A stretch of DNA of 9,670 nt, taken from contig CAAGIE010000078.1 of NCBI GenBank assembly GCA_900769835.1, positions 1 through 9,670 on the forward strand. Direction: 5' to 3'. The notes below the pieces were generated by a model. That model worked only from the letters and a program-made list of their open reading frames with translations. It was not told the origin of the DNA and did no database searches. Every line of letters starts with the position of its first letter. The first letter of the stretch is position 1. This document shows, piece after piece, positions 1-5,827 of the stretch. A program made the position numbers and the translations under genes. This DNA comes from an uncultured Oscillospiraceae bacterium. GTDB taxonomy: Bacteria; Bacillota; Clostridia; Oscillospirales; Oscillospiraceae.

Positions 1-16
1 ATAATTCGCCCGACTA

Positions 17-50
17 TAAGAAAACGGCAAGGCGATTTTTCGCCTTGCCG
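17..50 (-). terminator. Rho-independent terminator of the AraC-family gene
   Basis: A perfect 10-bp GC-rich stem (25-34 pairing with 41-50) encloses a 6-nt loop. Read on the minus strand it is followed by a T-rich run (TTTTCTTAT). It lies 76 nt beyond the regulator's stop codon. On the plus strand no T-tract follows the stem, so it serves the minus-strand transcript. Nothing else was recognised in 1-126. Confidence 0.85.
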
Positions 51-126
51 CAGGTATCTGTTTTCTCCGGAAATCCGTTGCATTTTTATGCCCGAACCGA
101 AGCGCATACTATGCTTTTTCCTGACC

Positions 127-930
127 TTATCTTTCGTCCAGTTCGCGGAACTTGAAGTTACGCTCGTAGCTGCGATAAAAGGTCGCCATGCTGGAAAAAC
201 CGCACTGGGTTGCGATCTGGTGGATGGACTTTCCCTGATTGCTGGGATCGTCCCACATTGCCACTGCTCTTTGTACCCGAATATCGTTGATGAACACACG
301 CAGGTCCACATTGACTCGCTGCTTGATTTTTTTGCTCAAAGCCTTGGGCGAAACATAGAACTGTTTGGATAGGCTTTCCAGCGTGATGTTCTCATCATAG
401 TGATCGTATATGTACTGAACCACCTGGGTTACGATGTCCTTATGCTGACGAACATTGCCGACTTTGTCTACCATTCCATAATTTTCAATGATGTCGGAAA
501 AAAGCTGGCAAACGATACCGATCCGCTTGATCTCCGGGATCTCATGCTCTGCTTCCAGGATCTGCCGGATCTGATTATAGATCACCTTATTATACTCTGC
601 GTCCATCAACCAATAAGGCAAACGCTTCTTGGGATACAGCGAACGCAACTGGCTCAAATACCGTGTTCCGATCTGGAAGAAAAACACTTCTGCCTTATCG
701 TCGATCTCGTAGCAATGGTCCTCCAGGCCATCCACAATGGCGATCTGACCGTCGGTCAGAATTTGCTGCTGGCCGGCAATGGTCACCACTACCCTGCCCT
801 TTACAACACCATATATCTCCAAATTCCGATGGAAATGCAGATAATAACCATTGCTGACATACTGCTCTGCCACAAATCTGGAGGCATCGTCCCGCTCTAT
901 TTCATTTTGTCTTTCTGCATCCTTGATCAT
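127..930 (-). CDS. AraC-family transcriptional regulator with N-terminal cupin sensor domain
   Basis: This 267-residue protein has the usual two-part AraC layout. Residues about 25-85 form a cupin-like effector domain, with HFHRNLEIYGVVKG followed by the turn and strand pattern LTDGQIAIVDG..DHCYE. Residues about 165-260 hold two helix-turn-helix motifs: ITLESLSKQFYVSPKALSKKIK (about 182-203) and SIHQIATQCGFSSMATFYRSYERNFK (about 235-260). The ATG at 930 was chosen over an in-frame TTG at 948. The sequence GGGAGG (936-941) sits 5 nt before the ATG, and the predicted transcription start lies only about 10 nt before the TTG. Family members bind sugars through the cupin and activate or repress neighbouring catabolic genes. 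The divergent position next to a GH2 gene suggests control of this locus. The effector cannot be told from sequence. The C-terminal tail after the second motif is short and lacks the common final proline-containing signature. Confidence 0.92.
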   Translation of the reverse strand: MIKDAERQNEIERDDASRFVAEQYVSNGYYLHFHRNLEIYGVVKGRVVVTIAGQQQILTDGQIAIVDGLEDHCYEIDDKAEVFFFQIGTRYLSQLRSLYPKKRLPYWLMDAEYNKVIYNQIRQILEAEHEIPEIKRIGIVCQLFSDIIENYGMVDKVGNVRQHKDIVTQVVQYIYDHYDENITLESLSKQFYVSPKALSKKIKQRVNVDLRVFINDIRVQRAVAMWDDPSNQGKSIHQIATQCGFSSMATFYRSYERNFKFRELDER

Positions 931-965
931 ATAAGCCTCCCAATTCAACGAAAAACTTCTTTTTT

Positions 966-994
966 ATTATACAAATCATTTTACACAAAATCAA
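966..994 (-). promoter_or_regulatory. Predicted sigma-70/sigma-A promoter for the AraC-family gene
   Basis: On the minus strand TTGATT (989-994) and a consensus TATAAT (966-971) are separated by 17 bp. The expected transcription start near 958 gives a leader of about 28 nt before the ATG at 930. A small inverted repeat, ATTTT-ACAC-AAAAT (978-991), lies in the spacer and could be an operator, though in AT-rich DNA it may be chance. Confidence 0.65.
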
Positions 995-995
995 T

Positions 996-1031
996 TACAA
1001 ATTTCGTCCTCTGTGTTTCAAATATCACCAT
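996..1031. promoter_or_regulatory. Candidate tandem operator half-sites between divergent promoters
   Basis: Two direct repeats, TACAAATTTCGTCCT (996-1010) and TTCAAATATCACCAT (1017-1031), match at 10 of 15 positions and are offset by exactly 21 bp. Tandem half-sites about two helical turns apart are typical for AraC-type proteins. The left copy abuts the -35 of the regulator gene, and the right copy ends 15 bp before the -35 of the GH2 gene. A role as binding site for the adjacent regulator is inference. Confidence 0.35.
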
Positions 1032-1046
1032 CAATAATCGTCGCGC

Positions 1047-1075
1047 TTGCATTTTCGCCTCAACACATTTATGAT
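1047..1075 (+). promoter_or_regulatory. Predicted sigma-70/sigma-A promoter for the GH2 gene
   Basis: TTGCAT (1047-1052) and TATGAT (1070-1075) are separated by 17 bp. The expected start near 1082 would give a very short leader of about 17 nt, with the ribosome binding site (AAAGGGGG, 1084-1091) almost at the 5' end and 7 nt before the ATG. Both hexamers differ slightly from consensus, compatible with an activator-dependent promoter. Confidence 0.6.
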
Positions 1076-1098
1076 AAAAGAAAAAAGGGGGAATTTTA

Positions 1099-3438
1099 AT
1101 GGTCAGTCTTTGCAACGGTTGGGAATTTATTTTCCAAGTAACTGATGCGTTCCTGCAGGGTCTTGAAAACGGCATTCCCGTTCGCCTGCCCCACACTGTG
1201 AAGGAACTTCCTCTGCATTACCCCGATCACAAAAGTTACGAAACCCTGTGCGGCTATCGGAAAACTCTGGAAATTCCGGAGGATCTGCGGGGAAAGCGTT
1301 TGTTTTTGCAGTTTGATGGCGCCGCCCATCTGGCGACCGTTTACATAAACGGGCAGGAGGTTGCCCGCCACAACACCGGCTACACGGCTTTTCGCGTAGA
1401 AATCACAGACTATGTGCAGTATGGTGCCGAAAACCTGCTGGCTATCCGTCTGGACACCACTGAGAACCCCACCACACCTCCCTTTGGCGGGGTCATCGAC
1501 TACCTGACCTACGGCGGTTTATACCGCGAGGTCTGGCTGGATGTGCGCCGGCAGGATATGATCACCGATCTCTATATCACCACCCCCGCGCAGGACACCG
1601 CAGAACTTATGGTTTCTGCCGAATGTGGGGAGGATTGTCAGTTGACCGCTGAAATCATCTGTGCTGACGGTCAGGTTTGCCTAACCCAGACAATTCCGCA
1701 GGGTAAAGCCACGACTTTACACGTTCCAAACGCACTGCCCTGGAGCTGCGAGACCCCTAACCGATATCTTTGCCGTGTGACGCTTCGCCGCAACGATACG
1801 GTTGTAGATACGCAGGAAGTGAAATTTGGTTTCCGTACCATCGAATTTAAGGCTGACGGCTTCTATCTCAACGGCAAAAAGACCTTTTTGCGGGGACTGA
1901 ACCGCCATCAGTGCTATCCCTATATCGGCTATGCCGCCCCGGAAAGTCTGCAACGGGAAGATGCCCGAATTTTGAAAGAAGAGCTGGCTTGTACTATTGT
2001 GCGTACTTCTCACTACCCCCAAAGTCAGCATTTTATCGACGAATGTGACCGCTTAGGTCTTTTAGTGTTCACCGAGATCCCCGGTTGGCAACACATCGGC
2101 GACCAGGCCTGGCAGGATCAGGCGGTGGAGAATGTGCGGGAAATGGTACTGCAATACCGCAATCACCCCAGCATTATCATGTGGGGCGTACGTATTAACG
2201 AAAGTCAGGACAACGATCCTTTCTACCTCCGCACCAACGCTCTGGCCCATGAATTGGACCCCAGCAGACCTACTACCGGTGTGCGTTTCTTCACTACCAG
2301 CCACCTTTTGGAAGATGTATACGCATTAAACGACTTCTCCCACAACGGTCCCAATCCCGGCTGTCGCTCCAAGGAAGCCTCCACCACGGATATGTCTAAA
2401 GCCTTACTGATCACCGAGCATAACGGCCACATGTTCCCCACAAAACCCTTTGACAATTGGGCGCGCCGTCAGGAACACGCACTACGCCACGCACGGGTTC
2501 TCAATGCCGCCTATGCCTCCGGGGTCCACGCGGGCTGCATCGGCTGGTGTATGTTTGACTACATAACCCATAAGGAATGCGGCTCCGGCGACCGCGTCTG
2601 CTACCACGGTGTGCTGGACACCTTCCGCAACCCCAAGCTGGCAGCCTCGCTGTACTCCAGCCAGCAGGACAACACCCCCGTTTTGACTGTTGGTTCCCGC
2701 ATGAACCTTGGTGATTACTCCGCCGGTGCCATTGGCGATGTATATGCCTTTACCAATGCAGACTCGGTTCGGCTGTATAAAAACGATGTTTTGCTGGGCG
2801 AGATGTCTGAAAAGGCTTTCCCCGCCCTTCCCCACAGCCCCATTATGCTGGATCCTATGGGTGATCAACTCACAAAAGCAGAGGGTTACACCGATGAAGC
2901 TGCGCTTTTGCTGCACCAGATCCTATCTGCGCAAAAAGTGGAAGATCCCGATCACCCCTCTGAACAGACCCTGGAAAAGCGCCGCATTGCCGAAGAAAAA
3001 TACGGCATTGTATGGGACGAAATTTCCCGGCTTTACGGTAAATACATCGGCGGCTGGGGTGACAGATCCATGCGTTGGCGGGTAGAAGGCATAAAAGACG
3101 GAAATGTGGTCAGTGTTGTGGATCTGATCCCCAACACAGGACTGCATCTGGAAGTCAAGCTAAGCAAGACCCTGCTGCAGGAGCAGGCCACCTACGATAT
3201 GGCCGCTGTTCGTATCCGGCTTCTGGACGACGACGGCAATCCCACAATTTATGCCCAGCTGCCGGTGATCTTCACTTTGGAAGGCCCCGCAGAGCTGGTT
3301 GGTCCCAATATCGTCACCGCTGAAGGCGGTATGTGCGGCACTTACCTCCGCACCACCGGTGTCGCCGGCGCGATCAAACTGACCGTCAGCACGCCGCAGA
3401 CCGAACCCGTGACCGTAGAACTCTCTGCACAACTTTGA
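1099..3438 (+). CDS. Glycoside hydrolase family 2 protein, probable beta-galactosidase
   Basis: This 779-residue protein has no signal peptide and is predicted cytoplasmic. It shows the GH2 order: a jelly-roll sugar-binding domain (about 1-150, with FDGAAHLATVYINGQEVARHNTGYTAFRVEIT), an immunoglobulin-like domain (about 152-248), and a TIM barrel (about 250-520) opening with FYLNGKKTFLRGLNRHQ. The acid/base is E368 in NHPSIIMWGVRINES and the likely nucleophile is E440 in LLITEHNGH. The C-terminal region has a DUF4982-like strand set (about 525-575), a helical charged insertion (about 595-655), and a closing Ig-like domain (about 660-779, DDDGNP...FTLEGPAELVGPN). It should hydrolyse a terminal beta-linked sugar by a retaining mechanism. 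Beta-galactosidase is the likeliest activity; other GH2 specificities such as beta-glucuronidase or beta-mannosidase cannot be excluded, although I see no N-x-K glucuronidase motif. It is the first gene of the plus-strand group, 50 nt upstream of the isomerase gene, and starts at an ATG with AAAGGGGG 7 nt before it. Confidence 0.9.
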   Translation: MVSLCNGWEFIFQVTDAFLQGLENGIPVRLPHTVKELPLHYPDHKSYETLCGYRKTLEIPEDLRGKRLFLQFDGAAHLATVYINGQEVARHNTGYTAFRVEITDYVQYGAENLLAIRLDTTENPTTPPFGGVIDYLTYGGLYREVWLDVRRQDMITDLYITTPAQDTAELMVSAECGEDCQLTAEIICADGQVCLTQTIPQGKATTLHVPNALPWSCETPNRYLCRVTLRRNDTVVDTQEVKFGFRTIEFKADGFYLNGKKTFLRGLNRHQCYPYIGYAAPESLQREDARILKEELACTIVRTSHYPQSQHFIDECDRLGLLVFTEIPGWQHIGDQAWQDQAVENVREMVLQYRNHPSIIMWGVRINESQDNDPFYLRTNALAHELDPSRPTTGVRFFTTSHLLEDVYALNDFSHNGPNPGCRSKEASTTDMSKALLITEHNGHMFPTKPFDNWARRQEHALRHARVLNAAYASGVHAGCIGWCMFDYITHKECGSGDRVCYHGVLDTFRNPKLAASLYSSQQDNTPVLTVGSRMNLGDYSAGAIGDVYAFTNADSVRLYKNDVLLGEMSEKAFPALPHSPIMLDPMGDQLTKAEGYTDEAALLLHQILSAQKVEDPDHPSEQTLEKRRIAEEKYGIVWDEISRLYGKYIGGWGDRSMRWRVEGIKDGNVVSVVDLIPNTGLHLEVKLSKTLLQEQATYDMAAVRIRLLDDDGNPTIYAQLPVIFTLEGPAELVGPNIVTAEGGMCGTYLRTTGVAGAIKLTVSTPQTEPVTVELSAQL

Positions 3439-3450
3439 AATTTATAATTC

Positions 3451-3458
3451 AGGAGGAG
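3451..3458 (+). promoter_or_regulatory. Strong Shine-Dalgarno displaced from the isomerase start
   Basis: AGGAGGAG is the only good ribosome binding site before the isomerase gene, yet it ends 30 nt before the ATG at 3489. The next possible start at a normal distance is a TTG at 3467 in another frame. In the isomerase frame a TGA at 3474 blocks any upstream extension, and none of the codons between that stop and the ATG is a plausible start. Confidence 0.6.
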
Positions 3459-3466
3459 ATCGGCCC

Positions 3467-3505
3467 TTGCGCCTGATCGAAAAAAACTATGAGAATTTCA
3501 ACTGA
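3467..3505 (+). other. Possible 12-codon leader ORF overlapping the isomerase start
   Basis: A TTG start 8 nt after the AGGAGGAG opens a frame of 12 codons (reading MRLIEKNYENFN) that ends at a TGA at 3503-3505, 14 nt inside the isomerase gene. If translated it would bring ribosomes to the isomerase ATG at 3489 and could couple the two by termination and re-initiation. This rests only on the spacing and the absence of another ribosome binding site. Confidence 0.25.
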
Positions 3506-4346
3506 GATCGCTTCTGCTTCCAACATCGTAAAAGAGCATAAAGCCGTAGAACTTTGTGCAAAAGCCGGCTTTGACGGCTGGGATTTTTCCATGTTCGATA
3601 TGTGTAAGTATCTTTGGCCGGAAGATATCTGCGTGGATTCCGGTCACCCTCTCCGCACGGATGCTTACCTGAAATTTGCCCGTGAGTTGAAGAACATCGG
3701 TCTGGATAACGGCATCGTTTGCAACCAGGCTCACGCTCCGTTCCCGGTGGATGTTGCTGAGGTGCGTTCCTATCTGAAGCGCGCCATTGAATGTACCGCA
3801 GAGGCGGGCGGTGAGATCTGCGTGATCCACCCCGCCAACAACAAGACCCCTGAAGAAAACGCTGAAATGTATCTGGAGTTACTGCCCTTCGCCAAGTCCC
3901 ACGGCGTAAAGATCGCCACTGAGAATATGTGGAACTGGCACTCCGGAGATCAATGCTCCAGTTTCGCAGCCTGCTCCACCTCCGAAAGTTTTTGCAAGCA
4001 TCTGGAGGCGGTAAATGACGACTATTTCGTTGCTTGTCTGGATATCGGTCACGCAGAAATGCAGGGCTCCGGCTCCGGCGCGGCAGAGATGATCCGCGCT
4101 CTGGGCGACAAATTGCAGGCTCTGCACATTCACGACAACGACCGCCTCCACGATTCCCACCAGATCCCGTTTTCTATGAATATCGATTTTGATGCTGTCA
4201 CAAAAGCATTGAAGGATATTCAATACTCCGGTTGGTTTACCATGGAATCCTGCGATTATCTGTTAAATTACAACTCCGAAACTGTATTGCAGGGTCTGCG
4301 GGATATGGCGGATGCCGCAAGAAAACTGGCCCAGATGAGTAAATAA
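3489..4346 (+). CDS. Sugar phosphate isomerase/epimerase-like TIM-barrel protein
   Basis: This 285-residue protein belongs to the xylose-isomerase-like (AP endonuclease family 2) superfamily. Expected metal-site residues are in place: H82 (QAHAPFP), H114 (VIHPANN), E145 (IATENM), D185 with H188 (CLDIGHAEM), H213 and H215 in the HIHDND motif, and E253 (FTMESCD). Length and the N-terminus MRISTEIASA fit the family, which supports the ATG at 3489 despite its unusual ribosome binding site. The protein has no signal and should be cytoplasmic. Relatives interconvert ketoses or sugar phosphates through a divalent metal-bound enediol. Others act as hydroxypyruvate isomerases, inosose dehydratases, or components of C-glycoside and 3-keto-glycoside cleavage systems, so the substrate is open. 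Position directly behind the GH2 gene suggests it handles the sugar released by that enzyme or a modified derivative. Confidence 0.85.
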   Translation: MRISTEIASASNIVKEHKAVELCAKAGFDGWDFSMFDMCKYLWPEDICVDSGHPLRTDAYLKFARELKNIGLDNGIVCNQAHAPFPVDVAEVRSYLKRAIECTAEAGGEICVIHPANNKTPEENAEMYLELLPFAKSHGVKIATENMWNWHSGDQCSSFAACSTSESFCKHLEAVNDDYFVACLDIGHAEMQGSGSGAAEMIRALGDKLQALHIHDNDRLHDSHQIPFSMNIDFDAVTKALKDIQYSGWFTMESCDYLLNYNSETVLQGLRDMADAARKLAQMSK

Positions 4347-4354
4347 TCGTTCCC

Positions 4355-4389
4355 AAAAAGGAGAGGCGCTTTCCTCTCCTTTTTGTTTT
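4355..4389 (+). terminator. Rho-independent terminator after the isomerase gene
   Basis: The stem GGAGAGG (4360-4366) pairs with CCTCTCC (4373-4379) around a 6-nt loop. It is extended by A5/T5 pairing and followed by TTTTTGTTTT. It begins 8 nt after the isomerase stop. It should end most transcripts of the GH2-isomerase pair and so separates or attenuates the lipoprotein gene downstream. No convincing promoter was found between it and that gene. Confidence 0.85.
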
Positions 4390-4440
4390 CAGTCCTTCGC
4401 ATCATTTTGACATTCCTTCGTCAGTCAGGAGGCGCATCTT

Positions 4441-5769
4441 GTGAAAAAATCACGGATCCTTTTACTAATCTTAACGGTTATTATTCTGGGTGCTATGGTC
4501 GGCTGCAGTAAATCTGCCCCCGACACCCGGGATCAGGCCAACGAACCCTATCAGTTTCGTTCCGAGGAACTGGAGAACTATGTGATCGTTTATTCTGAAA
4601 ACGATCCCGAATACGCCGCACTTGCGAATCGTTTAACAGACCACATTCTGCAGAAATATAATAAATTTGTGGGCACCGCCCGGGATACAGATGACACCTC
4701 CGGCAAACACCGGATTCTGCTGGGAGATACCTCCCATTGCGATCAGCAAGGCAGGATCATGGAGTACACCATCACGGTGGCGGAGGATCAGTTTATCATC
4801 TGCGCAGGCGGTCTGTTCTCCGCAGAGAAAGCCGTTGATTATCTCTGCGAGCAACTTTTTAACGGAGAAGCCTTTGCGCTGGACGAGGGAGAATATCATC
4901 AGGCATCTTTTTTGACAACCTCCCAGGCCGTAACGGACGGTTCCTCCGCGCGAATTATGACTGCCAACGTGCTTGCCGATGCATTTGCAGACAGTTCCTA
5001 TCGCAACGCGCATTATCGCGCAGAAATTTTCGCAGGTATGCTGATCTCCTATACGCCGGACGTTTTGGGTCTGCAGGAGACCGACGAGAACTGGGGCCCT
5101 GCTCTCGATCTTTATCTGGCAAAAATTGAAGCGCTCTACGGCATTGTCTACGCAAAGCATCAGGACACCTATCAGGACAAGACCAACTACACTTCCCTGC
5201 TCTATCGCGCCGACAAATTCAAGGTGGAAAGCAGTGGCGTTTACGTATTTGACTGGTGGACTGACGAAGCGTTCCAACACAACTACCACATGCGTAATAT
5301 CAGTTGGGCGCAATTTGTCCCGCTGGAGAACGCAGAAAAGCCTTTCATCGTTGCCAACACCCACTGGTCATACAGAACAGAGCATGCCGACGGCTACACC
5401 TATCTTTACGGTTCCGACTACCCTATCGCCCTCAACGAATTGCGGGAACAATGCAAAAATGAAACCCGCACGTTTATGACCACGCTCCGCCAGACCTATT
5501 TGGAAACGCCCATTATTATGACCGGCGATTTCAACACTTCCCTCTCCTTCTTTACTGAATCTGAGTGGACACCCACGGCTTTCCGGGTCATCAGTGAGGA
5601 AGCAAAAAACAACGGCAAAGCCATCTCTCTTGTGCCGCTCTCCGGACACTTTGACCACCTCTTCGGCACCGGAAATTACTCCATTGACCTTTACGGTTTC
5701 TTTGGCGAGGACAATTACCACGCGTTGCTGACCGATCACCCCTTTGCATACGCAGACCTCTCCTTCTAA
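4441..5769 (+). CDS. Lipoprotein with glycosidase-type N-terminal domain and EEP-family phosphoesterase domain
   Basis: This 442-residue protein starts at a GTG with AGGAGG (4427-4432) 8 nt before it. Residues 1-22 form a lipoprotein signal: KK, a hydrophobic run, then MVGC with C22 as the lipidation site, so it should face outward from the membrane. Residues about 45-158 (YVIVYSENDPEYAALANRL, RILLGDT, ITVAEDQFIICAGG, AVDYLCEQLF) resemble the small alpha/beta domain found before the barrel of GH20 and GH67 enzymes. Residues about 170-442 carry all the endonuclease/exonuclease/phosphatase motifs: N176, E213 (LGLQETD), H308 (ANTHWS), D363 and N365 (GDFN), D405-H406, and the D432-H433 pair (TDHPFAY). 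The family cleaves phosphodiesters or phosphomonoesters with Mg2+; members act on DNA, inositol phosphates and sphingomyelin. Which substrate applies here is unknown. Placement in a glycan locus suggests a phosphorylated glycan or glycolipid, but this is inference. Confidence 0.85.
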   Translation: MKKSRILLLILTVIILGAMVGCSKSAPDTRDQANEPYQFRSEELENYVIVYSENDPEYAALANRLTDHILQKYNKFVGTARDTDDTSGKHRILLGDTSHCDQQGRIMEYTITVAEDQFIICAGGLFSAEKAVDYLCEQLFNGEAFALDEGEYHQASFLTTSQAVTDGSSARIMTANVLADAFADSSYRNAHYRAEIFAGMLISYTPDVLGLQETDENWGPALDLYLAKIEALYGIVYAKHQDTYQDKTNYTSLLYRADKFKVESSGVYVFDWWTDEAFQHNYHMRNISWAQFVPLENAEKPFIVANTHWSYRTEHADGYTYLYGSDYPIALNELREQCKNETRTFMTTLRQTYLETPIIMTGDFNTSLSFFTESEWTPTAFRVISEEAKNNGKAISLVPLSGHFDHLFGTGNYSIDLYGFFGEDNYHALLTDHPFAYADLSF

Positions 5770-5773
5770 TCAA

Positions 5774-5816
5774 AAATCCCCTGTGAAATGAAACCATTTC
5801 ACAGGGGATTTCTTTA
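5774..5816. terminator. Bidirectional terminator between convergent genes
   Basis: A perfect 17-bp stem (5774-5790 with 5795-5811) encloses a 4-nt loop, AAAC. On the plus strand it is followed by TCTTTAT. On the minus strand the stem runs into TTTTTGATTAG. It sits between the lipoprotein stop (5769) and the GH43 stop (5828), close to both, and so can end both transcripts. Confidence 0.9.
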
Positions 5817-5827
5817 TAAATAATCGC

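Noticed and set aside
931..948. TTG at 948 as start of the AraC-family protein (273 residues)
   Set aside because: The extra six codons overlap the GGGAGG ribosome binding site for the ATG at 930, and the predicted transcription start near 958 leaves no room for a binding site before the TTG.
400..1074. A 224-codon plus-strand frame across the AraC-family gene
   Set aside because: It is in antisense codon register with the regulator, runs through the divergent promoter region and shows no known motif. The minus-strand product has clear cupin and helix-turn-helix features.
4407..4435. Promoter from the perfect TTGACA at 4407-4412
   Set aside because: The -10 position at 16-18 bp spacing falls on the GC-rich ribosome binding site region (AGGCGC) with no resemblance to TATAAT.
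4633..5364. A 243-codon minus-strand frame within the lipoprotein gene
   Set aside because: It is antisense to conserved EEP motifs on the plus strand and its product has no recognisable domain.
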